Positions 23,165 through 37,571 of a stretch of DNA of 64,000 nucleotides are shown here, one piece after another. Where the stretch lies: contig NC_092238.1 in the NCBI RefSeq assembly GCF_036320965.1, forward strand, positions 21,423,286-21,487,285, given 5' to 3'. Position numbers and translations under genes: made by a program. Source of the stretch: Panulirus ornatus. Taxonomy: Eukaryota > Arthropoda > Malacostraca > Decapoda > Palinuridae. The notes beneath the pieces are model-generated. The model ran no database searches, was not told where the DNA came from, and was given only the letters and a program-made list of their open reading frames with translations. Every line of letters starts with the position of its first letter. Within the stretch, counting starts at the first letter, position 1.

Positions 23165-24220
23165 TGTTCGTTTTCCTCCCATCATCATGAGAGTGTGATG
23201 TTCGTTTCCTCTCCCATCATCATGAGAGTGTGATGTTCGTTTTCCTCCCATCATCATGAGAGTGTGATGTTCGTTTTCCTCCCATTATCATGAGAGTGTG
23301 ATGTTCGTTTTCCTCCCATTATCATGAGAGTGTGATGTTCGTTTTCCTCCCATCATCATGAGAGTGTGATGTTCGTTTTCCTCCCATCATCATGAGAGTG
23401 TGATGTTCGTTTCTCCTCCCATCATCATGAGACTGTGATGTTAGTTTCCGTTCCATCATCATGAGAGTGTGATGTTCGTTTTCTCTCCCATCATCATGAG
23501 AGTGTGATGTTCGTTTCCTCTCCCATCATCATGAGAGTGTGATGTTCGTTTTCCTCTCCCATCATCATGAGAGTGTGATGTTCGTTTTCCTCTCCCATCA
23601 TCATGAGAGTGTGATGTTCGTTTTCCTCCCATTCATCATGAGAGTGTGATGTTCGTTTTCCTCCCATTATCATGAGAGTGTGATGTTCGTTTCCTCCCAT
23701 CATCATAGAGAGTGTGATGTTCGTTTTCCTCCCATCATCATGAGAGTGTGATGTTCGTTTTCCTCCCATCATCATGAGAGTGTGATGTTCGTTTCCTCTC
23801 CCATCATCATGAGAGTGTGATGTTCGTTTTCCATCCCATCATCATGAGAGTGTGATGTTCGTTTCCCTCTCCCATCATCATGAGAGTGTATGTTCGTTTT
23901 CCTCTCCCATCATCATGAGAGTGTGATGTTCGTTTCCTCTCCCATCATCATGAGAGTGTGATGTTCGTTTCCTCTCCCATCATCATGAGAGTGTGATGTT
24001 CGTTTTCCTCCCATCATCATGAGAGTGTGATGTTCGTTTCCCCTCCCATCATCATGAGAGTGTGATGTTCGTTTCCTCTCCCATCATCATGAGAGTGTGA
24101 TGTTCGTTTCCCCTCCCATCATCATGAGAGTGTGATGTTCGTTTCCCCTCCCATCATCATGAGAGTGTGATGTTCGTTTCCTCTCCCATCATCATGAGAG
24201 TGTGATGTTCGTTTTCCTCC
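23165..24220 (+). repeat. Homogenised 34-bp array, about 31 copies
   Basis: Nearly identical head-to-tail units (CATCATCATGAGAGTGTGAT, GTTCGTTTTCCTCCC) differing mainly in the length of the pyrimidine run (TTTTCCTCCC, TTTCCTCTCCC, TTTCCCCTCCC) and in isolated one-base gains or losses. GAGAGTGTGATG distinguishes it from the general GAGATTGTGATG. It has no unique spacers, so it is not a CRISPR. Confidence 0.93.
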
Positions 24221-27200
24221 CATCATCGCGAGATTTGTTGCTTGTTTACTACAAATCGTGAGATTGTGATGTTTGTCTAAATTCTATTATGGTGAGATTG
24301 TGTTCTACGTCTACTTCCCAATATCGTGATACTTTCATAATCTTTTCTCTCCTATTTTCGTGAGATTGTGATGTTTGTTTGCCTCCTTTCATCGTGCATT
24401 TGTGATGATAATATAATTCCTTTCATTGTAAGGTTGTGATGTTCGTTTACTCTTCCATCATCATGAGACTGTGATGTTCGTTTCCGTTCCATCATCGTGA
24501 GATTTTGGTGTTCATTTACCTCCCATCATCATAAGAATATGATTTCCGTTTTCCTCCCGCCTTCATGAGATTGTGATGTTTGTTTACATTCGATCATCGT
24601 GAGATCATGATATTTGCTTTTTTCTCATCATCGTGATGTTCGTTTACCTCCCATCATCATGAAATTGTGCTATTTGTATACCTCTTATAATCGTGACACA
24701 GTGATGTTCGTTTCCCTTCCATCATCTTTAGATTGTGAAGTTCAGTTACCTCTCACTATTGTGATATTTTGATGTTTCTTTACCTCCCGGCAACGTGACA
24801 TTGTTTACCTCCCATCATTGTACGATTCTGATATTTGTATACCTTCCATAACCGTGAGATTGTGATGCTCCTTTACCTGTCATTATCTTGAGATTATGAT
24901 GATCGTTAAACTTCATTATCGTGAAAATTTTGTATTAGTTTCTTCCCATAATCTTGAGGCTGGGATGTTCTTTTACCTGCCATAATCATGATGTTGTTAT
25001 GTTCTTTAACATCTCATTTTTGTGAGATTGTAGTTTTCGTTTACATCATATCGCCATGAGTTTCTGATTTCTGTTTAACTCTCATCATCGTTAGATTGTG
25101 ATGCCCGTTTGACTCTCACTATCATGAGATTGTGATGTTTGTTTACCTTCCATCATCGTGAGATTTTTATATTTGTTTCTTCCAATAATCTTGAGAGTGG
25201 GATGTTCCTTTACCTGCCATAATCGTGATGTTGTTATGTTCTTTAACATCCCATTTTTGTGAGATTGTAGTTTTCGTTTACATCATATCGCCATGAGTTT
25301 CTGATTTCTGTTTAACTCTCATCATCGTTAGATTGTGATGCCCGTTTGACTCTCACTATCATGAGATTGTGATATCGTTTACCATTTATCATCGTGAGAT
25401 TACACTGTCCTTTTGTCTCCCATTCTTGTCAAATTGTGACATTCGTTTACGTCTTATCATCATGAGACTATGATGTTCGTTTTCATCCAATCATCGTAAG
25501 ATCATAATGTCCATTTCCCTCCCACCATCATGAGATTGTGATGTTTGTTTAACTTCTATTATGGTGAGATTGTGTTCTACGTTTACTTCCCATCATCGTG
25601 ATATTTTTATAATCTTTTATCTCCTATCTTCGTGAGATTGTGATGTTTGTTTGCATCCTCTCCTCGTGATATTGTGATGATAATATAATTCCTTTCATTG
25701 TAAGATTTTGATGTTCGTTCCCTCTCCCATCATCATGAGACTGTGATGTTAGTTTTCGTTCCATCATCGTGAGATTTTGATGTTCATTTACCTCTCATCA
25801 TCATAAGAATATGATTTCCGTTTTCCTCTCACCAACATGAGATTATGATGCCCATTTGCATCCGATCATCATGAGATTATGATATTCATTTTTCTCTCAT
25901 CATCGTGATGTTCTTTCACCTCCCATGAACATGAAAATGTGTTATTCGCATACCTCTCATCACCGTGACTCAGTGTTGTTCGTTTCTCTTCCATCATATT
26001 CAGTTACCTGTCACCATTGTGTTATTTTGATGTTTGTTTACCTCCCGGCAACGTGAGATTGTAAAGTACGTTTACCTCCCATCATCGTACGATTCTGGTA
26101 TTTGTATATCTACCATAACCGTGAGATTGTGATGTTTCTTTACCTGTCATTATCTTGAGATTATGATCATCGTTTACATTCTATTATCGTAAGAGTGAAA
26201 AATTTGTTTCTTCCTAAAATCTTGAGACTGGGATGTTCCTTTACCTGCCATAATATTGATATTGTGATGTTCTTTAACATCCCATGTTTGTGAGATTGTA
26301 GTGTTCGTCTACATCCCATTATCGTGATATTATGTTCTTTACCATCCCATTTTTGTGAGACTGTAGTGTTCATTTACATCATATCGTCGTGAGATTGTGA
26401 TATCTGTTTAACTTCCATCATCGTTAGATTGTAATGCCCGTTTTACTCTCACCATCATGAGATTGTGATGTTCGTTTACCTTTTATCATCGTGAGATTAC
26501 ACTGTTCATTTATGTTCCATCATCAGAAGATTGTGATATTTCTCTTCCTCCCATCATCATGATGTTCTTTTATCTCCCATCCTCGTCAAATTGTGACATT
26601 CGTTCAAGTTTATCATCATGAGACTATGATGTTCGTTTCATCCAATCATCGTAAGATCATAATGTCCGTTTCCCTCCCACCATCATGAGATTGTGATGTT
26701 TGTTTAACTTCCATTATGGTGAGATTGTGTTCTACGTTTAATTCCTATGATCTTTTTTCTCTTATCTTCGTTAGACAGTGATGCTTTTTACCTCCTATCA
26801 TCGTGAGATATTGATGACAATATAATTCTTTCCATTGTAAGATTGTGATGTTCGTTTCCTCCCCCATCATCATGAGACTGTGATCATCGTTTCCGTCCCA
26901 TCATCGTGAGATTTTGGAGTTCATATACCTCCCATCATCATAAGAATATGATTTCCGTTTACCTCACACCATCATGAGATTGTGATGCTCATTTCCATTC
27001 GATCATCATGAGATTATGATACTTGTTTTTCTCTCATCATCGTGATGTTCGTTTACCTCCCATCAACATGAAATTATGCTATTCCTATACTCTAATCATC
27101 GTTACACGGTGACGTTTGTTTACCTTCCATGATCTTTAGATTGTGAAGTTCAGTTACCTCTCACTATTGTGATATTTTGATGTTTGTTAACCTCCCGGCA

Positions 27201-29688
27201 ACGTGAGATTGTGAAGTACGTTTACTTCCCATCATCTTACGATTCTGATATTCGTATACCTACCATGCCCTTGAAATTGTAATGTTTCTTTACCTGTCGT
27301 TGTCTTGTGATTATGATGATCGTTTACCTTCCATCATCGTGAGATTGATAAATTTGTTTCTTCCCATAATCTTGAGACTGGGATGTTTCTTTACCTGCCA
27401 TAATCTTGATATTGTGATGTTCTTTAACATCCCATTTTTGTAAGACTGTAGTGTTGGTTTGCATCATATCGTCGTAAAAATGTGATTTCTGTTTAACTTC
27501 CATCATGATATGACTGTGATGTTCGATTACTTCCTATCATCGTCACATTGAAATATTTGTTTACTTCCAATAATCGTCAGATTTTGATGTCTTTTAACTC
27601 CTGTCACCGTGAGATTGTCATTCTCGTTAGATTTTGATGTTCGTATATCTCCCATCATCATGATAATATCATGTTCGCTTTCCTAAGAAAATTGTTAGAC
27701 ACTGATGTTCGTTTACATCTCAATCCTACGAGATTGCAATGTTCCTTTACATCTCATCATTGTGACATTGTGGGGTTCGTTTAACTCTCACCATCATGAG
27801 ATTGTGATGTTTCTTTACCTCTCATCCTCGTGAGATTGTAATATTTATTTACCTCGAGTCATCGCGAGATTTTGATGTTCCTTTACCTTCCATCATTATG
27901 AGCCTGTGAGGCTCATTTAACTCTCGTCATCGTGAGACTGTGATGTCCGTTTCCCTTCCAACATCGTGTGATTGTGAGTTCCTTCATGAGATTGTGATGT
28001 TCGTTTACCTCCCATCTTCGTAAGATTGCAATGTTCTTTTACGTTCCATCATCAGGATACTGTGATATTTCTCTTCCTCCTATCATTATGATGTTCTTTT
28101 ATCTCCCATCCTCATGATATTGTGCCATTCGTTTACGTCTTATCATCATGAGACTATGATGTTCGTTTTCATCCCATCATGGTAAGATTGCGATGTCCGT
28201 TTCCCTCGTACCATCATGAGATTTTGACGTTCCTTTTCCTCCTATTATCGCAAGATTTGTAGCATGTTTTACCCGTCGTGAGATTTTGATGTTTGTTTAA
28301 CTTCTATTATGGTGAGATTGTGTTCTACGTTTACTTCCCAACATCGTGATATTTTTATAATCTTTTCTCTCCTATCATTGCGATGTTGTGATGTTTGTTT
28401 ACCTACACTCATCTTGAGATTGTAATGATAGTGTAATTCCTTTTATTGTAAGATCGTGATGTTCGTTTCTTCTCATGAGACTGATGTTCGTTTCCGTCCC
28501 ATCATCGTGAGATTTTGGTGTTCATTTACCTCCCATCATCATAAGAATATGATTTCCGTTTTCCTCCCACCATCATGAGATTGTGATGCTCGTTTACATT
28601 CGATTGTCATGAGATTATGATATCTGTTTTTCTCTCATCATCGTGATGTTCGTTTACCTCCCATCATCATGAAATTGTGCTATTCGCATACCTTTCATCA
28701 TCATGACACGGCGATGGTCGTTTACCTTCCATCATCTTTAGATTGTAAAGATCAGTTACCTCTCAATATTGAGATATTTGATATTTCTTTACCTCCCAGC
28801 AACGTGAGATTGTGAGGTACGTTTACCTCCCATCATCGTACGATTCTGATATTCGTATAACTACCATATCCGTGAGATTGTGATGTTCCCTTACCTGTCA
28901 TTATTTTGAGATTATGATGATCGGGATATTGATAAATTTGATTTTTCCCATGATCTTGAGACTAGGATGTTCCTTTACCTGCCATGATTTCAATATTGTT
29001 ATGTTCTTTAACATCCTATTTTTATGAGACTGTGGTGTTCGTTTACATTATATTGTCGTGAGAATGTGATTTCTGCTTAACTCCCAACCTGATAGGATTA
29101 TGATCTTCGATTACTTCCTATCATCATCACATTGTAATAATGGTTTACCTCCAAAAATCGTCAGATTTTGAAGTTATTTAACTCCTATCACAGTGAGATT
29201 GTCATTCTCGTTAGATTTTGATGTTCGTATATCTCCCATCATCATGATATTATCATGTTCGTTTTCCTTTGAAAATTGTTAGACACTGATGTTCGTTTAC
29301 ATATCAATCCTACGAGATTACAATGTTCCATTACATTTCATCATTATGACATTGTGGTGTCCGTTTAATTCTCATCATCGTGAGATTATGATGTTCCTTT
29401 ACATCCCATCCTCGTGAGATCGTGATATTCATTTGCCTTGAAACATCGCAACATTTTGATATTCTTTTACCTCCCATCATTATGAGACTGTGAGGCTCAT
29501 TTAACTCTCGTCATCGTGAGACTGTGATGTCCGTTTCCCTTTCATCATCGTTAGATTATGATGTTCGTTTACCTCCCATTATCGTGAAAATATGGTGTTC
29601 ATTAACTTCCCCTCATCATGAGCTTATGATGTTTATCTCCCATCATTGGGAAACTGCACTACTTGTTTTCTTACCATCACCATTGTGA
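24221..29688 (+). repeat. Diverged 34-bp satellite, block 2
   Basis: Diverged units carrying at least three rounds of the higher-order series (CTACG variant near 24,300, 25,575, 26,727 and 28,325). It includes a seven-unit local duplication of about 237 bp (about 24,976-25,212 against 25,213-25,450). No gene or mobile element is seen. Confidence 0.85.
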
Positions 29689-29995
29689 TGTTCGCTTACC
29701 TCCTATCATCGTGAGATTGTGATGTTCGCTTACCTCCTATCATCGTGAGATTGTGATGTTCGCTTACCTCCTATCATCGTGAGATTGTGATGTTCGCTTA
29801 CCTCCTATCATCGTGAGATTGTGATGTTCGCTTACCTCCTATCATCGTGAGATTGTGATGTTCGCTTACCTCCTATCATCATGAGATTGTGATGTTCGCT
29901 TACCTCCTATCATCGTGAGATTGTGATGTTCGCTTACCTCCTATCATCGTGAGATTGTGATGTTCGCTTACCTCCTATTATCGTGAGATTGTGAT
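29689..29995 (+). repeat. Homogenised 34-bp array, 9 copies
   Basis: Nine nearly identical units of GTTCGCTTACCTCCTATCAT plus CGTGAGATTGTGAT, period 34. This CGCTTACCTCCTATC variant occurs singly at the same point of the higher-order repeat elsewhere, for example near 58,420, so this is a local amplification of one position. Confidence 0.92.
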
Positions 29996-32900
29996 ATCTC
30001 TTTACTTTCCATCCTCGTTAGATTGTAATGTCCGTTTCCCTCTCACTGTCATGAGATTGTGATGTTCCTTTACCTTCCGTCATCGTGAGATTGCAATGTT
30101 CTTTTACGTTCCATCATCATGAGATTATGATGTTCGTTTTCATCCCATCATCGTATGGTTGTGATGTCCGTTCCCCTCCCACCATCATGAGATTGTGATA
30201 TTCTTTTTCTCCCATTATCGCGAGAATTTTTATTTGTTTATTACCCATCGTGAGATTGTGATGTTTGTTTAGCTTCTGTTATGGTGAGATTGCGTTCTAT
30301 GTTTACTTCCCATCATCGTGATATTTTCTTATTTTTTTTTCTCATATTTCGTGAGATTGTCATGTTTATCTGCATCCTCTCATCGTGAAATTGTGATGAT
30401 GATATGATTCCTTTCATTGTAAGATTGTGATGTTCGTTTCCTCTCCCATCATCATGAGACTGTGATCATCGTTTCCGTTCCATCATCGTGAGATTTTGGT
30501 GTTCATTTACCTCCCATCATCATAAGAATATGATTTCCGTTTTCCTCCCACCATCATGAGATTGTGATGGTCGTTTACATTCGATTGTCATGAGATTATG
30601 ATATCTGTTTTTCTCTCATCGTCGTGATGTTTATTTATCTCTCATAATCATGAAATTGTGCCATTAGTATCCCTCTTATCATCGTGACATTGTGATGTTC
30701 GTCTACATTCCATCATCTTTAGATTGTGAAGTTCAGTTCCTCTCATCATTGTCATATTTTGATATTTGTTTACCTCCCAGCAACGTGAGATTGTGAAGTA
30801 CGTTTACCTCTCATCATCGTACGATTCTGATATTCGTATACCTACCATAACCGTGAGATTGTGATTTTCCTTTACCTGTCATTATCTTGAGATTATAATG
30901 AGCGTTTACCTTCCATCATTGTGAGATTTTTATATTTGTTTCTTCCCATAATCTTGAGAGTGGGATGTTCCTTTACCTGCCATAATCATGATACTGAATG
31001 TTCTTTAACGTCCCATTTTTATGGGACTGGAGTGTTGGTTTACATCATATCGTCGTGATAATGTGATTTCTGTTTAACTCTCATCATCGTTAGATTGTGA
31101 TGCCCGTTTGACTCTCACTATCATGAGATTGTGATGTTTGTTTACCTTCCATCATCGTGAGATTTTTATATTTGTTTCTTCCAATAATCTTGAGAGTGGG
31201 ATGTTCCTTTACCTGCCATAATCGTGATATTGTGATGTTCTTTAACATCTCATTTTTGTGAGATTGTAGTATTTGTTAACATCCCATCATCGTGATATTG
31301 TGATGTTCTTTAACATCTCATTTTTGTGAAAGTGTAATGTTCGTTTACATCATATCGTCGTGATAATGTGATTTCTGTTTAACTCACATCATCGTTAGAT
31401 TTTGATGCCCGTTTTCCTCTCACTATCAAGAGATTGTGATGTTCGTTTACTTTCCATTATCGTGAGATTACAATGTTCTTTACGTTCCATCATCAGGAGA
31501 TTGTGATATTTCTATTCCTATGATCATCATCGTGTTCTTTTATCTCCCATCCTCGTGAAGTTCTGCCATTCGTTTACGTCTTATCATCTCTTCCATCATC
31601 TTTAAATTGTGATTTTCAGTTACCTCTCACTATTGTGATATTCTGATGGTTGTTTACCTCCCGGCAACGTGAGATTTTGAAGTACGTTTACCTCCCATCA
31701 TTGTACGATTCTGATATTCTGGTACCTACCATATCCATGAGATTGTGATTTTTCTTTACCTGTCATTATACTGAAATTATGATTATCATTTACCTCTCAT
31801 CATCGTGAGATTGATAAATTTGTTACTTTCCATAATCCTAAGAGTGGGATGATCCTTTAACTATCATAATCGTGATCCTGTAATGTTCTTTAACCTCCCA
31901 ATTGTGTAAGATTGTAGTGTTCGTTTACTTCCCATCATCGTGACATTGTGATGTCTGTATAATTCCCATCATGATAAGACTCTGATGTTCGATTACTTCC
32001 TATCATCGTCACATTGTAATATTGGTTTACCTCCCATAATCGTCAGATTTTGATTTTTTTTAACTACTATCACCGTGAGATTATCATTCTCATTTTGATG
32101 TTTGTTTGTGTTCCATCATCATGATATTATCATATCCTTTTTTTCTGTATATTCTTAGATACTGAAGTTCCTTTACATCTCAATCCTGCGAGATTATAAT
32201 GTTCCTTTACATCTCATCATTGTGACATTGTGGTGTTCGTTTAACTCTCATCATCGTGAGATTGCGATGTTCCTTTACCTCTCATCCTCATGAGATTGTA
32301 ACATATATTTACCTTGGATCATTGCGAGATTTTGATGTTCGTTTACCTCCCATCATTATGAGCCTGTGAAGCTCATTTAGCTCTCGTCATCGTGATACTG
32401 TGATGTCCGCTTCCCTTCTACCATTGTGAGGATGTGGTGTTCGTTTACCTCCCACTATCGTGACAATATGCTGTTCATTAACTTTCCCTCATCAGGAGTG
32501 TGTGATGTTCCTTTATCTTCCATCATTGTGAAAATGCGCTACTCGTTTCCTTGACATCATCGTGAGCTTGTGATGTTCGCCTACCTCTAATCATCGTGAG
32601 ATTGTAATATTTATTTACCTCCCATCGTCTGATGCCCGTTTCGATCTCACAATCATGAGATTGTGATGTTCGTTTACCTTCCATCATCGTGAGACTACAA
32701 TGATCTTTTCCGTTCCATCATCAGGAGATTGTGACATTTCCCTTCCTCCCATCATTATGATGTTCTTTTATCTCCTATCCTCGTGAAATTCTGCCATTCG
32801 TTTATGTCTTATCACCATGAGACTATGATGTTCATTTTCATCCCATCATCGTGAGATTTTGGTGTTCACTTTCCTCCCATCATCATAAGAATATGATTTC

Positions 32901-35900
32901 CGTTTTCCTCCCGCCATCATGAGATTATGATGCTCGTTTACATCCGATCATCATGAGATTATGATATTTGTTTTTCTCTCATCATCGTGATGTTCGTTTA
33001 CCTCCCATCATTATGAAACTTTGCTATTCGTATATCTCTCATCATCGTGACACGGTGATGTTCGTTTCCCTTTCATCATCTTTAGACTGTAAACTTCAGT
33101 TATCTTTCACCATTGTGATATTTTGATGTTTGTTTACTTTTCAGCAAGGTGAGATTTACGTTTGATGTACGTTTACCTCCCATCATCGTACGATTCTGAT
33201 ATGCGCATACCTACCATAACCGTGAGATTGTGATGTTTCTTTACTTATCATTATCTTGTGATTATGTGATCGTTTACCTTCCATCATCGTAAGATTGATA
33301 GATTTGTTTCTTCCCATAATCTTGAGACTGGGATGTTTCTTTACCTACCATGATCATGATGCTCTGATGTTCTTTAACCTTCCAATTTCATGAGACTGTA
33401 TTGTTCGTTTACTTCCCATCATCTTTATTTTATGTTCGTTTAACTCCTATCCTGATAAGACTGTGATGTTCGATTACTTCCTATCATCGTCATATTGTAA
33501 TATTGGTTTTCCTCCAATAATCGTCAGATTTTGATGTTTTTTGACTTCAATCATCGTGAGATTGTCGTCCTCATTATACTTTGATGTTCGTTTATCTCCC
33601 ATCCTCATGATATTATCATGATCGTTTTCCTCCGTATATTGTTATATACAGATGTGCGTTTACATCTCAGTTCTGGGAGATTGCAATGTTCCCTTACATC
33701 TCATTATTGTGACATTGTGGTGGTCTTTTAAGTCTCATCATCGTGAAATTTTGATGTCCCTTTACCTCCCATCCTCGCGAGATTGATTTTTAATGTTCAT
33801 TTACCTCCCATCATTATGAGACTGTGAGGCTAATTTAACTCTCGTCATCGTGAGACTGTGATGTCCGTTTCCCTTCCACCATCGTGAGATTGTGATGTTC
33901 GTTTACCTCCCATTATCGTAGAAATATGCTGTTCATTAATTTCCCATCATCAGGAGCTTGTGATGTTTCTTTATCACCCATCATTGTGAAAATGCGCTTC
34001 TCGTTTCTTGTCATCATCGTGAGATTGTGATGTTCGCTTACCTTCCATCATCGTGATATCTTTATAATCTTTTCCCTCCTATCTTCGTGAGATTATGATG
34101 TTTGTTTATCTTCTATTATGGCGAGATTGTGTTTTACGTTTACTTCCCATCATCATGATATTTTTATAATCTTTTCCCTCCTATCTTAGTGAGATTGTGA
34201 TGTTTGTTTGCCTCCTATCATCGTGAGATTGTGATGATAATATTATTCCAATTATTGTAAGACTGTGATGTTCGTTTCCTCTCCCATCATCATGAGTCTG
34301 TGATCTTCATTTCCGTCCCATCATCGTGAGATTTTGGTGTTCATTTACCTCCCATCATCATAAGAATATGATTTCGGTTGTCCTCCCACCATCATGAGAT
34401 AGTGATGCTTTTTAACATCCGATCATCATAAGATTATGATATTCGTTTTCCTCTCATATCGTGATGTTCGTTTACCTTCCATCTTCATGTAATTGTACTG
34501 TTCTTATACGTCTCATCATCGTGACATGGTGATGTTCGTTTCCCTTCCATCATCTTTAGATTGTGAAGTTCAGTTACCTCTAACTATCGTGATATTTTGA
34601 TGTTTGTTTACCTGTCGGCAAGGTGAGATTGTGAAGTACGTTTACCTCACATCATCGTACAATTCTGATATTCGTCTACCTACCATAACCGTGAGATTGT
34701 GATGTTCCTTTACCTGTCATTATCTTGAGATTATGATGATCGTTTACCTTCCATCATCATGAGATAAGTATATTCATTTCTTCCCATAATCTTGAGACTG
34801 GGATGTTCCTTTAACTGCCGTAATCGTGATATTGTGATGTTCTTTAACATCACATGCTTGTAAGATTGTAGTGCTCGTTAACATCCCATCATCGTGAAAT
34901 TGTTTTCTTCTTTAACATCTCGTTTTGTGAGACTAGTGTTAGTTCACATCATATCGTCGTGACATTGTGATTTCCATTTAACTCCCACCATCGTTAGATT
35001 GTGATCCCGTTTCCCGCTCACTATCATGAGATTGTGATGTTCGTTTACCTTCCATGATCGTGAGATTGCAATGTTCTTTTACGTTCCATCATCATGAGAT
35101 TGTGATATTTCTCTTCCTCCCATCATCATGATGTTTTTCATCTCCCATCCTGGTCAAACTGTGCCATTCGTTTAAGTCTTATCATCATGAAACTATGATG
35201 TTCGTTTTCATCCCATCATCGTAAGATTGTGATATCCGTTTCCCTCCCACCATCATGAGATTGTGATGTTCCTTTTCCTCACATCATCGTGAGATTTGTG
35301 GTTTGTTTACTACCCATCGTGAGATTGTAATGTTTGTTTAACTTCTATTATGGTGAGATTGTGTTCGTTTATTTTCTATTATCGTGATATCTTTATCATT
35401 TTTTCCCTGCTATCTTCGTGAGATTGTGATGTTTTTTCTCTCTTCTCATCGTGAGATTGTGATGTTTTTTCTCTCTTCTCATCGTGAGACTGTGATGATG
35501 AAATAATTCCTTTCATTGTAAGATTGTGATGTTTGCTTCCTCTCCCATCATCATGACACTCTGATCTTCGTTCCCATCATCATAAGAATATGATTTCCGT
35601 TTTCCTCCCACCATCATGAGATAGTGATGCCCATTTGCATCCGATCATCATGAGATTATGATATTTATTTTTCTCTCATCACCATGATGTTCGTTTACCT
35701 ACCATCATCACCGTGACTCAGTGATGTTCGTTTCCTTTCCATCATCTTCAGTAACCTATCACCATTGTGATGTTTAGATGTTTGTTTACCTCTCGGCAAC
35801 GTGAGATTGTGAGGTACGTTTACCTCCCATCATCGTATGATTCTGATATTCATGTACCTATCATATGCGTGAGATTGTCATTATCTTCACACTATGATGA

Positions 35901-37571
35901 TCATTTACCTTCCATCATCGTGAGAATGATAGCTTTATCTCTTCCCATAATCTTGAGAGTGGGATGTTCCTTTACCTACCATAATCGTGATACTGTAATG
36001 TTCTATAACATCCCATTTTTGTGAGATTGTATTGTTCTTGCACTTCCCATCATCGTGACATTGTGATGTTTGATAACTACCTAACATCGTCACATTGTAA
36101 TATTGATTTACCTTCTATAATCGTAGATTTTAACGTTTTTTAAATCCTATCATCGTGAGATTGTTAGTCTCGTTAGAATTTGATGTTCATTTATCTCCCA
36201 TCCTCATGATATCATCATTTTCGTTTTCCTCCGTATATTGTTAGATACTGATGTTCGTTTTCATCTCAGTCCTGCGAGATTATAATGTTCCTTTACATCT
36301 CATCATTGTGACATTGTACTGTTCGTTTAACTCTCATCATCATGATATTGTGATGTTTCTTTACCTCCCATCCTCGTGAGGTTATAATATTTATCTACCT
36401 CGAATCATCGCGAGATTTTGTTGTTCGTTTACCTCCCATCATTATGAGACTGTGAGGCTCATTTAACTCTCGTCATCGTGAGACTGTGATGTCCGTTTCC
36501 CTTCCACCATCATGAGATTGTGAGGTTCGTTTACCTCCCGTTAGCGTGAAAATATATTGTTCACTAACTTCCCCTCATCATCAGCTTGTGATGTTTCTTT
36601 ATCTCCCATCATTGTAAAAATGCGCTACTCGTTTTCTTGCCATCATCGTGAGCTTCTGATATTCGTTATCACCTATCATCGTGAGATTGTGAAATTTATT
36701 TACCTCCCATCATCGTTAGATGGTGATGCCCGTTTCCCGCTCACTATCATGAGATTGTGATGTTCGTTTACCTTCCATCATCGTGAGATTGCAATGATCT
36801 TTTACGTTCCATCATCAGGAGATTGTGATATTTCTCTTCCTCCCATCATCATGATGTTCTTTTATCTCCCATCCTCGTGAAATTGTACTATTCGTTTTCA
36901 TCTTTTCATCATGAAACTATGATGTTCGTTTTCATCACATTATCGTAAGATTGTGATATCCGTTTCCCTCCCACCATCATGTGATTGTGATGTTCATTTT
37001 CCTCCCATCATCGTGAGATTTGTTGCTTGTTTACTACTCATCATGAGATTGTGATGTTTGTTCAACTTCGATTATGGTGAGAGTGTATTCTACGTTTATT
37101 TCCCATCATCGTGATATTTGTATAATCTTTTCTCCCCTATCTTCGTGAGATTGTGCTGTTTATTTGTCTCCAATCATCGTGATATTGTGATGATAATATA
37201 ATTCCTTTCAATTTAAGATTGTGATGTTCGTTTCCTTTCCCATCATCATGAGACTGTGATCATCGTTTCCGTTCCATCATCGTGAGATTTTGGTGTTCAT
37301 TTTCCTCCCATCATCATAAGAATATGATTTCCGTTTTCCTCCCACCATCATAAGACTGAGATTATGATATTTGTATTTCTCTCATCATCGTGATGTTCGT
37401 TTACCTCCCATCATCCTGAAATTCTGCTATTCGTATACATCTCATCATCGTGACACAGTGATGTTCGTTTCCCTTTCATCATCTTTAGATCGTGACCTTC
37501 AGTTACCTCTCACCATTGTGATATTTTGATGTTTGTTTACCTCCCGGCAAAGTGAGATTGTGAAATACATT
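29996..37571 (+). repeat. Diverged 34-bp satellite, block 3
   Basis: Diverged units with repeated rounds of the higher-order series (CTACG-type variant near 30,296, 34,135 and 37,090; CGGCAA variant near 30,780, 31,662, 34,615 and 37,545). A 33-bp doublet lies near 35,430-35,490 (GATGTTTTTTCTCTCTTCTC twice). The variant order near 31,580 suggests an internal deletion. No gene is seen. Confidence 0.85.

Noticed and set aside
23494..23775. Possible repetitive protein (minus strand, GGKRTSHSHDD-type repeats)
   Set aside because: The 34-bp period is not divisible by 3, so the frame rotates and soon meets stops. One-base indels also break it. Other satellite frames (22.7, 26.2, 35.8, 41.6 and 51.3 kb) are of the same kind.
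23165..24220. Possible CRISPR array (34-bp direct repeats)
   Set aside because: The repeats are contiguous with no unique spacers, the setting is eukaryotic and no cas-like gene is present. It is a minisatellite.
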